A stretch of DNA of 64,000 bases from Hyphomicrobiales bacterium (GCA_900469955.1 UBYX01000012.1:177478-241477), one strand, 5' to 3'. Shown: positions 33,896-43,455, counted from the first letter of the stretch. Numbers and translations are program-made. Notes: generated by a model not told the origin, from the letters alone.

Positions 33896-35820
33896 CTACA
33901 TTTTCCTGTTGCTGGGTTGGTGCGGCGTCTTGTTCCAGACGAATGGTTTGGACCTCAGTTCCAGGACCGCCTGCCAGGCTGCGACCGACGTCATCAGCCA
34001 GTAGAGGGGCACGGCAATCCAGCGCCGGCCGATCAGCCGCTTCTCGTGCTCTATCATCGAACTCAGGCCCAGCGCCAGGAAGACCAGATAGCTGCCGAGA
34101 ATATTGACCATGTCGATCACGAACAGTGACAGCATCCCGGCGGGAATATCGCCGGTCGGCGCTTCCAGCATTGAATAGGCGCCGATGCCGGCAAAGACGA
34201 TGACCAAGGGATGCAGGAGCGAGGAGACCAGCATGCCTCCGATCATCAACTGGAAAGTGCAGAAAGCCTTCAGTCCCATCTCCCGGGTAAGACGGCGAGG
34301 GTTGCGCATCAGCACTAGCCAGGTTTGCAGCCAGCCCTTGAACCACCGGCTTCGCTGAGCCATCCAGACACGGACCGTGGTCGGGGCGTCCTCGAGCGTC
34401 TGACGCACGATCACATCCGAGCGGTAGCCGAGGCGGTAAAGGCGCAACCCGAGATCCGCGTCCTCGGTGACGTTGAACGGGTCCCATCCGCCGACGGCGC
34501 GCAATGTTTCGGTGCGAAAGTGATTGGAGGTGCCGCCGAGCGGCAACGGCATCTTGCTCTCGGCGAGCATCGGCAACAGGCCGCGAAACAGGCCGGAATA
34601 TTCCAGGGAGAATAATGCGCTGATCCACGATTCCCGGGCATTGGTGACGATCAGCGGCGCCTGCAGGCAGGCGACTTCCGCGGGTGACGTCTGAAAGCGT
34701 CCGTAAGCCTCGCGAAGTTGCTGGGGATGGGGTCGGTCTTCCGCGTCATAGATCGCCAGATATTCCCCGCACGCCGCAGCCAGCGCATAGGTGAGGGCCT
34801 TCGGCTTGGTGCGCGGATTGCAGGGGGCACCTCGACGATCTCGAAACACGGGCCTAGCGCCAGCGCCTTGAGTGCCGCGATAGTTTCGTGGTCGTCCGCC
34901 TCGCAGACGAGTTTGGTGTCGAGCAGCGCGGCCGGCCAGTCCAGCCGCTTGAGGCTTGCGATCAGTTGCTCGGCGACGGCGGCCTCGCGGTAGAGCGCCA
35001 CCATCACCGTGTAGCAGGGAAGCGGCTCGTCTCGGACAGGCAGAGCCGGCAGCATGGCCGGCGCAAAATTTTGCCGGGTAAAAGCGGCGAATCGCAGAAA
35101 CAGGGACGCCAGATAGATGCATGACAGCCCGATATGCAGCAGAAGCAGCGTCGCGAGCGGCATGACGATCAGTGCAGAGACGACGGCGGCAAGGGCAAGT
35201 CCCGCATAAAATCCCTGATGCCCGGCCAGCACGATGCGCGCCGAAAAGTCGGGAAAGCGGTCGAAAAGAGCGCTGACGGTGTCCTGCGCCCGTCTGCGGG
35301 CGCCGGCCTTCCAGACGGCGCCACGGACCGCCGAAGGCGTGGTTATGGCGAGGTCGCGCCCGAGGGCCGGCATGGCCGCGAGGGCTGTGCCGAGATCGGC
35401 AAGCCTTGAGGCTTCGGGCACCACGGCTACCTGTGGAGCACCATGCCGATGAGTGATGCGGATCTGGCTGGGGCGCTGCAATTGCGTATCGAGCAAGGGT
35501 ATGTCGGTTACCAGGGACGGATCGATGGCGCCGATAAAAGGCAGACGCAGAAAGCGCGCCATGGCTCCGTAATAGGCGGCCTCCTCGACCTGGCCGCTAT
35601 GGAGCAACTCGCGTTCGATGCCGGTGCCGTTTTGCCTCGCCCGTTCGGCAAGCGCTGCAAGCAGCGGCTTGGAAAAACCAAGCGCTGAAAGGGCAATGAA
35701 CTCCGGATCCGCATCCGAAGCCGGGACATCTTCAGCGGCCTTGTTTGCCGGTGGAGCGTGATCTTGCCACACGCCATCTTGCACCGGCGGCGATGCCGGC
35801 GGATATTCCCCTAAACGCAT
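33896..35820 (-). pseudogene. Membrane glycosyltransferase family 2 with GspE-N-like domain, broken by one frameshift
   Basis: If a single base is restored at the G5 run 34823-34827 (C5 on the coding strand), two open frames join into one protein of about 640 residues. The N-terminal part (to about 331) has a GspE-N/MshEN-like domain (LGFSKPLLAALAERARQNG, LRLPFIGAIDPS), a membrane pair near SARIVLAGHQGFYAGLALAA, then CYTVMVALYREA and LVCEADDHETI. The second frame continues with NPRTKPKALTYALAAACGEY, DAEDRPHPQQL, the TEDADLGLRLYRLGY block and the QRSRW motif, then three membrane helices. The correct reading would be VEVPPCNPRTKPKAL. This is either a genuine inactivation, phase variation in a C-run, or a sequence error. 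The start at 35820 is tentative. Confidence 0.8.
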
Positions 35821-35880
35821 GACTCTGCTACACCGCCCGCAAGCGGGGCGCCCCAACCTGTCCCGATCTGGATCATAGCG

Positions 35881-36765
35881 ATGCGTCTTCCGATTGCATC
35901 CCCGAAAATTAAGGGGTTCTTCAACATTCTGCAGCTTTGCCTTGTGGCTGGCGCATGGTTCACCTTTGCCTTGCCAGCCCATGCGGCCGGTGCGGGCGAA
36001 GGGTTGCCGTTGATGTTCGATGCCCGAGAGCGTCTCCCGCGGCCGGATCTTTCCAGCCTCGTCCGGCTCAGGATCCTGACGACCATCGACTTTCCCCCCT
36101 TCAACTTCGCCGATCAAACGGGCCGGCTCGCCGGATTCAATGTCGATCTTGCCCGCGAAATCTGCGCCGAGTTGAAGATCGAGGCGAAATGCCAGATCCA
36201 GGCGCTGCCGTTCGAGGAACTGGAAAAGACGTTGGAAAGCGGCGCAGGCGAGGCGGTGATGGCCGGCGTCGCGGTGACCCCGGATCGGCGCCAGCGGTTT
36301 TCCTTCTCACGCCCCTATCTCGGTGTGCCCGCCCGTTTCGCGCGCAATCTCACCGCAAGGATCGACGGCGATACGGCGGCAGCGCTTGCCGGCAAGCCGG
36401 TCGGTGTGGTCGAGGGAACTGCCCACCAGGTAATGCTGAAAGCCTTTTTCCCGAAGGTTACGGCTACCCCGTTCGAGAGTTACGAGACGATGCTCGAGGC
36501 ATTGAAGGCTGGCAAGGTGGATGCTGTCTTTTCAGATGGCCTGAGGCTGCCCTTCTGGGTTGCCGGCGAAGCTTCGGCAAAATGCTGCGCGCTCTTCGAC
36601 GGCCCCTACCTTTCGGAAAAGTTCCTGGGCGAGGCGTTGACCGTCATGTTCCGGAAAAACGATCCCGTGCTCGTTGCGGCTTTCGATCACGCTCTCGGCG
36701 CGCTCTCCCGCAACGGACGCTTGCAGGATATCTACCTGCGGTACTTTCCGAACGGGCTTTATTGA
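35881..36765 (+). CDS. Periplasmic solute-binding protein (amino-acid type, family 3)
   Basis: A 294-residue protein with a signal peptide (about residues 10-36, cleavage after AHA) and the SBP_bac_3 fold: LRILTTIDFPPFNFADQTGR, LAGFNVDLAREICAELKIE, and TPDRRQRFSFSRPYL. It would bind a small polar solute, perhaps an amino acid. No permease or ATPase genes adjoin it, so it is an orphan or works with a transporter encoded elsewhere, or as a sensor component. It is divergent from the broken glycosyltransferase. The ATG at 35881 has only a weak ribosome-binding site. Confidence 0.87.
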   Translation: MRLPIASPKIKGFFNILQLCLVAGAWFTFALPAHAAGAGEGLPLMFDARERLPRPDLSSLVRLRILTTIDFPPFNFADQTGRLAGFNVDLAREICAELKIEAKCQIQALPFEELEKTLESGAGEAVMAGVAVTPDRRQRFSFSRPYLGVPARFARNLTARIDGDTAAALAGKPVGVVEGTAHQVMLKAFFPKVTATPFESYETMLEALKAGKVDAVFSDGLRLPFWVAGEASAKCCALFDGPYLSEKFLGEALTVMFRKNDPVLVAAFDHALGALSRNGRLQDIYLRYFPNGLY

Positions 36766-36797
36766 CGGCCGGAATTCTTTCCTAAAGCTCGCCGCGA

Positions 36798-37472
36798 TTA
36801 TTGGCTCGCCCAGATGATGCGCGCCATCCATTCCACCTCGGAAAGATCGAAACTGCGGTTTGGATGCTCGGGATTGAGCGACATCAGCTCGACCGTACGG
36901 GCGGACTGGCGCGACAGGACCTTGGCCATGACTTCGCCTTCGCGCGTTTTCAAGACGACGCGGTCGCCGCGCCGCACCTGTGCGCCGGGTTCCACGATCA
37001 GCACATCGCCGTCGCGATAAAGCGGCATCATCGACTCGCCCTGAACTTCAAGGGCATAGACACCGGCCTTGCGCGAAGGATCGACGGGAAACTCCACCAC
37101 GTCCCAGCCTTGACCGGCAGGAAAGCCGCCGTCGTCGAAAAAGCCGCCCGCGCCGGCCTGGGCAAAGCCGAGAAGCGGGATCGTGCCCCCCTGCGGTGGG
37201 AAATTGCCTTCCGGAAACGCCAACCGATTGGAAGAGGTCGGGAGATAACTCAAGAACTGGTCTACCGTCGCCCCCGTCGCTTCCAGCACCTTGGCGATCG
37301 ATTCCGTGGAGGGCCAGCGCAAGCGCCCGTCCGGCCCGAGCCGCTTCGACTTGTTGAAGGACGTGGGATCGAGCCCGGCACGCCGCGCAAGACCCGACGG
37401 TGTCAGTTGATGGCGTTGGGCCAGCGTATCGATCGCGTTCCAGATCGTTTCATGTGACAGCATTTTGCCCAT
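36798..37472 (-). CDS. S24/LexA-type transcriptional regulator with HTH
   Basis: A 224-residue protein with an N-terminal helix-turn-helix (TPSGLARRAGLDPTSFNKSK, residues 24-43) and a C-terminal S24 peptidase-like domain containing the Ser of GESMMPLYRDGD (about 145) and the Lys of MAKVLSRQ (about 182). This is the CI/LexA-like architecture; rhizobial homologues are single-copy chromosomal regulators and not phage repressors. Autocleavage after DNA damage is possible but no Ala-Gly cleavage site was confirmed. Either of two in-frame ATGs (37472, 37463) could start it. No prophage genes adjoin. Confidence 0.85.
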   Translation of the reverse strand: MGKMLSHETIWNAIDTLAQRHQLTPSGLARRAGLDPTSFNKSKRLGPDGRLRWPSTESIAKVLEATGATVDQFLSYLPTSSNRLAFPEGNFPPQGGTIPLLGFAQAGAGGFFDDGGFPAGQGWDVVEFPVDPSRKAGVYALEVQGESMMPLYRDGDVLIVEPGAQVRRGDRVVLKTREGEVMAKVLSRQSARTVELMSLNPEHPNRSFDLSEVEWMARIIWASQ

Positions 37473-37649
37473 ACCCGGCGCGCGAGACAGGGCCGGACAA
37501 ACCGGCGCTCGGCGGCACCCCTTCGATCAATCTCTCCACGGCCTTCAAGCATGCTCGATGGCACGCTCAGACACCCCCGATTTTAACGGAGGACGGGCCT
37601 CGCGTAAAGGGAGGAAAGGAATAAAATCCTGCCGTGAGGTAGGCCGGGT

Positions 37650-38297
37650 CTAGGCCACCAGAGCCATGTTGATCTTGCCGAGTTTGATCACCGCCTGCGT
37701 CCGGCTATCGACGTTGAGTTTCAGCAGGATCGCCGAAACATGCGCCTTGATGGTCGCTTCGGAGACGCCCAGCTCGTAGGCGATCTGCTTGTTCAGCAAG
37801 CCTTCGCCGAGCATGGTCAGTACCCGGCTCTGCTGCGGCGTGAGCGTCTTCAGCCGATCGAGAAGTTCCGCAAGGCCGGGATCTTCTTCAGGCTGGGTGG
37901 AATCGCCCTTCGGTGCCCAGATGTCACCCTCGAGAACGGCCTGAACGCCGGTCCGGATGTCGTCGAGGCCTGAGGATTTTGAAATGAAACCGGAGGCTCC
38001 GAGTTCCAGGGCGCGCCGTATCGTCGTGCAGTCGTCGCTTGCCGAGACGATAACGATCGGCAGGCCCGAGAATTCCGCCCTGAGGGACATAAGTCCGGAA
38101 AAACCGCTGACGCCCGGCATAGCCAGGTCGAGCAGCATCAGATCTGCCTCGGGGTTGGAGACTGCGGCACGTCGCGCGGCTTCGAAATCGCCCGCTTCGA
38201 TGATCAGGACTTTTTCGGCAATTCCCTGAACAGCCTGGCGCAGCGCGCCGCGAAACAGAGGATGATCGTCTGCAATGATGATTGTGAATGCCTGCAT
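37650..38297 (-). CDS. LuxR-family response regulator (NarL/FixJ type)
   Basis: A 215-residue regulator. The receiver has the acidic pair IIADDHP (10-11), phosphoacceptor Asp57 (LLDLAMPGVSG) and Lys in FISKSSG. The C-terminal LuxR HTH (about 148-210) shows LTPQQSRVLTMLGEGLLNKQ and IAYELGVSEATIKAHVSAIL. It has no partner kinase next to it. GGAGGG lies upstream of the ATG at 38297, which is preferred to a longer in-frame start. The target genes are unknown. Confidence 0.9.
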   Translation of the reverse strand: MQAFTIIIADDHPLFRGALRQAVQGIAEKVLIIEAGDFEAARRAAVSNPEADLMLLDLAMPGVSGFSGLMSLRAEFSGLPIVIVSASDDCTTIRRALELGASGFISKSSGLDDIRTGVQAVLEGDIWAPKGDSTQPEEDPGLAELLDRLKTLTPQQSRVLTMLGEGLLNKQIAYELGVSEATIKAHVSAILLKLNVDSRTQAVIKLGKINMALVA

Positions 38298-38384
38298 TCC
38301 CACGCTCCCTCCCAAGAGCATAGTTGTGCTTCTGTATCTTCGAAAGTTGTAAACCTCCGAAGCGGCGGAGACAAGTGCGGTAAA

Positions 38385-38792
38385 TCACGTACGATTTGGT
38401 TGGGGTTTGTCCGCTTCCCGCTCGTCGATGAATTCGCCGACGATTGCCATGAAACGCCGCATGAACTTCTCCATGATGGAGAGCGACTTGTCCACTTCCT
38501 CGTCGGTGGGCAGCGCATTCGGCGGCGTCTGGCTCAACCGCTCCTCGAGCGAGGTCACCCTCTTTTCGAGCCTGTTGAGTTCCTCTTCGTAAGCCGCCCG
38601 TTCGTCCGGCTGCATGCGGCAGGTAAGTGTCCCGTTCTCCTCGCGGCAGAGCGTCATGGCGCCGGTCTTGGTATCGAGCCTAACGACGCCGCTTTCGGTC
38701 CGTTCAAGCTGGAAACGGGTATCCGGCGGCGCCTGGGCGTAGGAAGCCGCCGGAACGATGAGCGCTAAGGTGAATAGTGTCAGAACCTTCAT
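38385..38792 (-). CDS. Small secreted protein with coiled-coil segment
   Basis: A 135-residue protein with a signal peptide (MKVLTLFTLALIVPAASYAQ, cleavage after YAQA). The mature part begins with a beta-like segment containing two Cys (TLCREENGTLTCRM), probably a disulfide, followed by a coiled-coil helix (YEEELNRLEKRVTSLEERLS) and a second amphipathic helix (KSLSIMEKFMRRFMAIVG). GAGGAGG precedes the ATG at 38792. Conserved-looking rhizobial periplasmic protein; function unknown. It is divergent from the DUF952 gene. Confidence 0.72.
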   Translation of the reverse strand: MKVLTLFTLALIVPAASYAQAPPDTRFQLERTESGVVRLDTKTGAMTLCREENGTLTCRMQPDERAAYEEELNRLEKRVTSLEERLSQTPPNALPTDEEVDKSLSIMEKFMRRFMAIVGEFIDEREADKPQPNRT

Positions 38793-38871
38793 CTTTTGGT
38801 CCTCCTCAGGTGGACAAGCGCCGGGCTTTGCGGCAAACGCACCGATTATAACAGATACTCGAGAGTTCATG

Positions 38872-39219
38872 ATGACGGATATGGTGTATAAGATCGTGCC
38901 GGAAATGCTTTGGCGCCAGGCCAAGGGTAAGGGTGCCTTCGAGGGCGCGGGTATCGATCTCCAGGACGGCTACATCCATTTGTCGACCGGGCCGCAGGCC
39001 AAGGAGACCGCCAGGCTGCATTTTTCCGGCATGGCCGGGCTTGTCCTCGTCGCCGTCAACGCCCCGGCGCTCGGCGAGGCGTTGAAATACGAGCCGTCGC
39101 GTGGCGGCGATCTGTTTCCCCATCTTTACGGCCAGCTGCCTATCTCCGCGGTGCTTTGGGAAATGCCGTTGCTGATCGGCGCCGACGGCCTGCATGCTTT
39201 TCCGGAGAAGATGCCATGA
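38872..39219 (+). CDS. DUF952-family protein
   Basis: A 115-residue protein with the DUF952 pattern: MVYKIVPEMLWRQAKGKGAF at the start, AGIDLQDGYIHLST, and DLFPHLYGQLPISAVLWEMP near the end. The fold is related to glutathione S-transferase-like or ADP-ribosyl-type beta barrels in structural databases, but no activity is established. GAGAG sits 6 bases before the ATG at 38872. Its stop overlaps the pyrD start (ATGA), so it is translationally coupled with pyrD, as in other rhizobia. Confidence 0.85.
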   Translation: MTDMVYKIVPEMLWRQAKGKGAFEGAGIDLQDGYIHLSTGPQAKETARLHFSGMAGLVLVAVNAPALGEALKYEPSRGGDLFPHLYGQLPISAVLWEMPLLIGADGLHAFPEKMP

Positions 39220-40307
39220 TCGGTCCCTTTGCCGGACTTGCCTCCCGCAGTCTTTTCGTGTTCGACCCGGAAACGGCGCATGGGCTATCGATCGCGGCAC
39301 TGAAGACGGGTCTCGTGCCCGCCTGCCGTATTGCGAACGATCCACGTCTTGTCCAAAGGATTGCCGGAATCACTTTTCCGAACCCGATCGGACTTGCCGC
39401 CGGTTACGACAAGAATGCGGAAGTGCCGGACGCGATGTTGAAGCTCGGCTTCGGCTTTACCGAGATCGGCACGGTCACTCCGAAACCCCAGGCGGGCAAC
39501 GACAAGCCGCGCATCTTCCGCCTGGTGGAAGACCGCGGCGTCATCAACCGGCTCGGTTTCAACAACGAGGGGCACGAGGCGGCGTTCGCCCGGCTGACCT
39601 CCCGCCGCAACGCGCCGGGAATCGTCGGCGTCAATATCGGCGCGAACAAGGATGCGACCGACCGCGTCGCCGACTACGTCGCCGGCATCCGCAAGTTCTA
39701 TCCGCTCGCCACCTATTTCACGGTCAACATCTCCTCTCCCAATACCCCGGGCCTGCGGGACCTGCAGGCCCGCGACAGCCTGAAGACACTGCTGGAAGCG
39801 GTGCTTGCGGCGCGGGCGGAAGAAGGGCTGAGTTATGGAAAGACCGTGCCGGTCTTCCTGAAGATCGCGCCTGATTTAACGGAGGAAGGGCTGGACGATA
39901 TCGCCGCCGAAGCGACCTCCCATCCACTCGACGGCCTCATCGTCTCCAACACGACGCTTGCCCGCGACGGGCTGAAGGATCAGGTCCAGGCGAAGGAGAC
40001 GGGCGGTCTTTCCGGTGCGCCGCTCTTCAATCGGTCGACGGCGGTGCTCGCCAAGATGCGAAAGCGCGTCGGCCCGACGCTTCCGATTATCGGGGTAGGG
40101 GGCGTTTCCAGTGCGGCGGATGCTCTTGAGAAAATTCGCGCCGGCGCCGATCTGGTGCAGCTTTATTCCTGCATGGTTTACGAAGGCCCGGGGCTGCCGG
40201 CAACGATCCTCAAGGGGCTTTCCTCGCTGCTTGACCGGGAAAAGGTTTCCTCGATTCGGGAACTCCGCGACGTCAGGCTCGATCAGTGGGCCGAGGCAAA
40301 GCTCTGA
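39216..40307 (+). CDS. pyrD: Dihydroorotate dehydrogenase (quinone), class 2
   Basis: A 363-residue class 2 enzyme. It has the N-terminal membrane-associating helix (LASRSLFVFDPETAHGLSIA), FPNPIGLAAGYDKNAEVPDA, the FMN and orotate contacts in RLGFNNEG and YFTVNISSPNTPGLRDLQ (with the catalytic Ser of class 2), and IIGVGGVSSAADALEKIRAG, then QLYSCMVYEGPGL. It oxidises dihydroorotate with quinone in pyrimidine synthesis. The start overlaps the DUF952 stop; the end overlaps the convergent MATE gene by 25 bases. Confidence 0.96.
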   Translation: MIGPFAGLASRSLFVFDPETAHGLSIAALKTGLVPACRIANDPRLVQRIAGITFPNPIGLAAGYDKNAEVPDAMLKLGFGFTEIGTVTPKPQAGNDKPRIFRLVEDRGVINRLGFNNEGHEAAFARLTSRRNAPGIVGVNIGANKDATDRVADYVAGIRKFYPLATYFTVNISSPNTPGLRDLQARDSLKTLLEAVLAARAEEGLSYGKTVPVFLKIAPDLTEEGLDDIAAEATSHPLDGLIVSNTTLARDGLKDQVQAKETGGLSGAPLFNRSTAVLAKMRKRVGPTLPIIGVGGVSSAADALEKIRAGADLVQLYSCMVYEGPGLPATILKGLSSLLDREKVSSIRELRDVRLDQWAEAKL

Positions 40308-41635
40308 CGGGCCTTGCGCGGCACCATCGCCGCGAGAAAGAAGCCGCGCATCAGCAGGAAGAGGTTGAGCGACAGCCACAGCCCGTGATTGCCGAAGAGC
40401 GGCACGAGCACGGCAAGCCCTAGGCAGTATCCGGCGAAGGAGGCGAGCATCATATTGCGCATCTCGCGCGACCAGGTGGCGCCGATGAAGACGCCGTCCA
40501 TCTGAAAGGCAAGTACCCCGGTCAAACCCGTCAATGCCGCCCAGCCGAGATAGGTATAGGCCGCCCGCCGCACCTCTTCCGACGTCGTCAGCACGTCGAT
40601 GATAGGCTGTCCGAAGACGATGAAGAACAGTCCGACAGCGCCCGCCATGGCGAAAGACCAGAGGCCGGTCAGCTTCAGTGCCCGGTCGAAGGAGGGGCGA
40701 TACCCGGCACCGACCGCCCGGCCGGCCAGCTGTTCGGCAGCCCCGGCCAGACCGTCCAGGAAGAAGGCGGAGAGCATGAAGACGTTCATCAGCACTGCAT
40801 TGGCGGCGAGCGTCACAGCGCCGAAGCTGGAGCCGACGCGCGTCAGCAGCGCGAAGGCGCCATTCAGTATCAGCGAGCGGATCAGGATATCGGCATTGAG
40901 CTGGAAAAGCTGTCTCAGCTTGGCGGCGTTGAAGATGTCGGCGCGGCTCGGCCTGTAGGCTGCCGAAAACTGTCTGCTGACAACGACTAGCCCGATGATG
41001 ACGGCCACCGTTTCCGCCATGGCCGTCGCCCAGGCCACGCCCGAAACACCCCAGCCGAGCACGAGGCCGAAAAGCACGGCGAGCACAATATTCGTGCCGT
41101 TGAGGATGATCTGCAATACGAGGCCGAGCATGCCCTGGCCGCGCCCGAGCACGAAGCCGAGGATCGCGAAATTGGCGAAGGTGGCCGGGCTGGTCAGCAC
41201 GCGGATGCCGAAATATTGGCGCGTCACGTCGGCGACTGCGGGATCTCCGGTCATCAGTTCTGGCGCAAATGCGAGGATCAGGGGAGAGAGCGCCAGCATG
41301 ACGATGCCGAGCCCGAACGCGCTGAGCAGCGCTCGCCAGAAGACCGCCTGCTGTTCGCGATGATCGCCACGGCCGAAAGCCTGTGCCACAAGCCCGGTCG
41401 TCGAGGTGCGCAGGAAGCTCAGGCTGCCATAGATGAGATCGAAGAGAATGGCGCCGATCGCCAGTCCGGCAAGTGCCTCGGCCTTTCCGAGCTGGCCGAC
41501 GACGGCGGTATCCGTAAGACCGAGCAGCGGCGTCGTGAGAAAGCCGAGCGTCATGGGGATCGCGATGCCGAGCACCAGCCGGTGCGTCACGTCGAACGGC
41601 TTGGCGACTTGCCCTTCTGGCCCGCGATCCGCCAT
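40283..41635 (-). CDS. MATE-family efflux transporter (DinF-like)
   Basis: A 450-residue protein with twelve predicted membrane helices in two similar halves. The first half starts VLGIAIPMTLGFLTTPLLGL-TDTAVVGQLG, the second ADILIRSLILNGAFALLTR. DinF-branch MATE transporters exchange cations for drugs or metabolites. It is the last of three same-strand genes (42392, 42124, 41635) spaced by 1 and 3 bases, so these form an operon with the CAP-domain lipoprotein and DUF6460 protein. Its 3' end overlaps pyrD. Confidence 0.92.
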   Translation of the reverse strand: MADRGPEGQVAKPFDVTHRLVLGIAIPMTLGFLTTPLLGLTDTAVVGQLGKAEALAGLAIGAILFDLIYGSLSFLRTSTTGLVAQAFGRGDHREQQAVFWRALLSAFGLGIVMLALSPLILAFAPELMTGDPAVADVTRQYFGIRVLTSPATFANFAILGFVLGRGQGMLGLVLQIILNGTNIVLAVLFGLVLGWGVSGVAWATAMAETVAVIIGLVVVSRQFSAAYRPSRADIFNAAKLRQLFQLNADILIRSLILNGAFALLTRVGSSFGAVTLAANAVLMNVFMLSAFFLDGLAGAAEQLAGRAVGAGYRPSFDRALKLTGLWSFAMAGAVGLFFIVFGQPIIDVLTTSEEVRRAAYTYLGWAALTGLTGVLAFQMDGVFIGATWSREMRNMMLASFAGYCLGLAVLVPLFGNHGLWLSLNLFLLMRGFFLAAMVPRKARQSFASAH

Positions 41636-41638
41636 CGA

Positions 41639-42124
41639 TTAACCCGAAAGGACCATGGCCCAATAGGTGCGGCTGTCACCGGCGCGCGCCACGGCGACGC
41701 CAAGCCCCCTGAAGGAACCGAGCATGTTTTCGAGATGCTTGGGAGAGTCGATCCAGGCCTGCACCGCGGCGTTGACCGAATCCTGGCCGCTGGCGATATT
41801 TTCAGCGGCCGGCAGCGCCACATCGTTGCGCTTCATTCGTGAGCCGAAATCGTCGCCGAAACCGATCAGGTGTTTCATCTTTTCGGCTTTTGCCATGCGG
41901 ATGGCCTGCTGGGCGGCAGCCTTGCGTGCCGGCGTATCGAGGGTCAGCGCGGCGAGGCCACGGCTTTGCCTGAGCTTGTTGACCATCGGCAGCGCCGCTG
42001 TCGTTTCGTCCTCGGCACCGGCCGTCGGGGCAAGAACCGAAGTTGTGGAACAGCCGGCTAGCAGCAGCCCCATTCCTGACAGCACGAGAAAACCCCGGCG
42101 GGAAGAAAGATGGATACTGGTCAT
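41639..42124 (-). CDS. CAP-domain (SCP/PR1-like) lipoprotein
   Basis: A 161-residue lipoprotein. The N-terminus has Arg residues, a hydrophobic stretch and the lipobox LLLAGC (Cys25). The mature protein is a CAP domain: VNKLRQSRGLAALTLD, AAAQQAIRMAKAEKMKHLIG, AAENIASGQDSVNAAVQAWI and DSPKHLENMLGSFRGLGVAV. The family is widespread and poorly understood in bacteria; binding of lipids or wall material is often suggested. It is tightly packed between the DUF6460 and MATE genes. Confidence 0.9.
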   Translation of the reverse strand: MTSIHLSSRRGFLVLSGMGLLLAGCSTTSVLAPTAGAEDETTAALPMVNKLRQSRGLAALTLDTPARKAAAQQAIRMAKAEKMKHLIGFGDDFGSRMKRNDVALPAAENIASGQDSVNAAVQAWIDSPKHLENMLGSFRGLGVAVARAGDSRTYWAMVLSG

Positions 42125-42125
42125 G

Positions 42126-42392
42126 TCAGCGGCGGTAGCTCAAGAGGCGCAGGATCACGAAGATCGGAATGACGATGATCGCGCCCAGCACCAGATAGTT
42201 GCCGACCCGGCCGAGTGCCCTGAAGCCGTTGTACCAGAGGTCCAGGAACCAGTAGCGGATCGTGTCGACGATGTTGTCCGGCGTGAAGCCGAAAAACGCC
42301 AGTACGAACCCTACGATGAGGCACACGACGATCAGCTTGATGATCGTGCGACCCGGCGTATCGCCCAGGAACCTGTTCATCCCGTCCGCCAT
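42126..42392 (-). CDS. DUF6460-type small membrane protein
   Basis: An 88-residue protein with two membrane helices, about 16-38 (TIIKLIVVCLIVGFVLAFFG) and 62-82 (YLVLGAIIVIPIFVILRLLS), and a conserved-looking MNRFLGDTPGRT N-terminus that matches the DUF6460 family of alphaproteobacteria. The ATG at 42392 has GGAGAC upstream; a longer in-frame translation is not protein-like. First gene of a three-gene operon with the CAP lipoprotein and the MATE transporter. Function unknown. Confidence 0.78.
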   Translation of the reverse strand: MADGMNRFLGDTPGRTIIKLIVVCLIVGFVLAFFGFTPDNIVDTIRYWFLDLWYNGFRALGRVGNYLVLGAIIVIPIFVILRLLSYRR

Positions 42393-42525
42393 CCTTGTCT
42401 GTCTCCGAATTGCCTGAAACGCATACCCGCGGCTCGTCTGCGCCGCAAGCGCCTTGGCCTCGTCAAATAGAACTTGAGTTTTTTTGTGGCTTCGGCAAAG
42501 AACCCGCGACCCTTGGGAGCCGACC

Positions 42526-43455
42526 ATGTCCGCCAGCCAGTTCTCCTCCGGCGATGTGATCGCCGACCGTCGTGCCGACTATGCCCGCATGCTGGCGGAG
42601 GCGGGCGATTTCGCCGCCGCAGCGGAACTCATCGAGCAGGCTCTGGAACTCGTTCCCGCCTGGGCCGCAGGCTGGTTCCGGCTCGGGGAATATCGTGAGA
42701 AAGCCGGCCTTGCGCCAGCCGTGGATGCATATCGCCAGGCGCTTGATCTTCAGCCGGACGATATCTTCGGTGCCCGGCTGAAGCTCGCGCTGCTCGGTGC
42801 CGAGGAAATGCCGGCCCAGCCACCGAGCCGCTATATCGAAGGTCTGTTCGACGACTATGCCGACCGGTTCGACGCGGCCCTGGTGGAGAAGCTGAATTAC
42901 TCGGTCCCCGGCAAGCTCGCGGCACTGGTCGCGCCTTATGCTCCCTTTGCCAACACCGTCGATCTCGGCTGCGGCACGGGCCTTTTCGGAGCAGAAATCC
43001 GCGGTCGGACAAACCGTCTCGAAGGCTTCGATCTCTCCTCAAATATGCTCGCCAAGGCGGAGGGGAAGAGCCTCTACGACCATCTCGGCCAATCGGACCT
43101 CAGCCTTTCTCCCGAACTCTCCGGCCTCTTTTCAGGCAATCTCGCCAGGCACCGCGCCGATCTCGTTTCGGCCGCCGATGTGCTGATGTATCTCGGCTCG
43201 CTCGAAACCGTCTTCCCGCTGGTTCTCGAACTGCTCTCATCCGCAGGCCTCTTCGCTTTTTCCGTCGAGGATGCGGGCGGGGAGCAGTCTTTCGTTCTCC
43301 GGGATTCACTGCGTTATGCCCATTCCGAAGCCTATATCCGGTCCCTTCTCGCCCGCTACGGCTTCGAAATTCTGGGGCTGGAAAAGACCGCAATCCGCAT
43401 GGACGCCGGCAAACCGATCCATGGTATCCTCTTTCTGTCGCGAAAGCCCGCCTGA
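42526..43455 (+). CDS. TPR-containing class I SAM methyltransferase
   Basis: A 309-residue protein. Residues about 10-85 form two TPR-like repeats (AEAGDFAAAAELIEQALELV; GEYREKAGLAPAVDAYRQAL). A Rossmann methyltransferase follows with motif I TVDLGCGTGLFGAEI (about 144-158), FDLSSNMLAKAE and a late FSVEDAGG strand. The architecture is that of rhizobial TPR-methyltransferases of unknown target; it may methylate a small molecule or protein. GGGAG precedes the ATG. It diverges from the DUF6460 operon. Confidence 0.87.
   Translation: MSASQFSSGDVIADRRADYARMLAEAGDFAAAAELIEQALELVPAWAAGWFRLGEYREKAGLAPAVDAYRQALDLQPDDIFGARLKLALLGAEEMPAQPPSRYIEGLFDDYADRFDAALVEKLNYSVPGKLAALVAPYAPFANTVDLGCGTGLFGAEIRGRTNRLEGFDLSSNMLAKAEGKSLYDHLGQSDLSLSPELSGLFSGNLARHRADLVSAADVLMYLGSLETVFPLVLELLSSAGLFAFSVEDAGGEQSFVLRDSLRYAHSEAYIRSLLARYGFEILGLEKTAIRMDAGKPIHGILFLSRKPA

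Noticed and set aside
36798..37472. S24/LexA-like regulator considered as a prophage repressor
   Set aside because: No integrase, excisionase or phage structural genes nearby; the neighbours are ordinary chromosomal genes.
39876..41663. 595-residue minus-strand open frame
   Set aside because: Out-of-frame shadow of the MATE transporter and antisense to pyrD.
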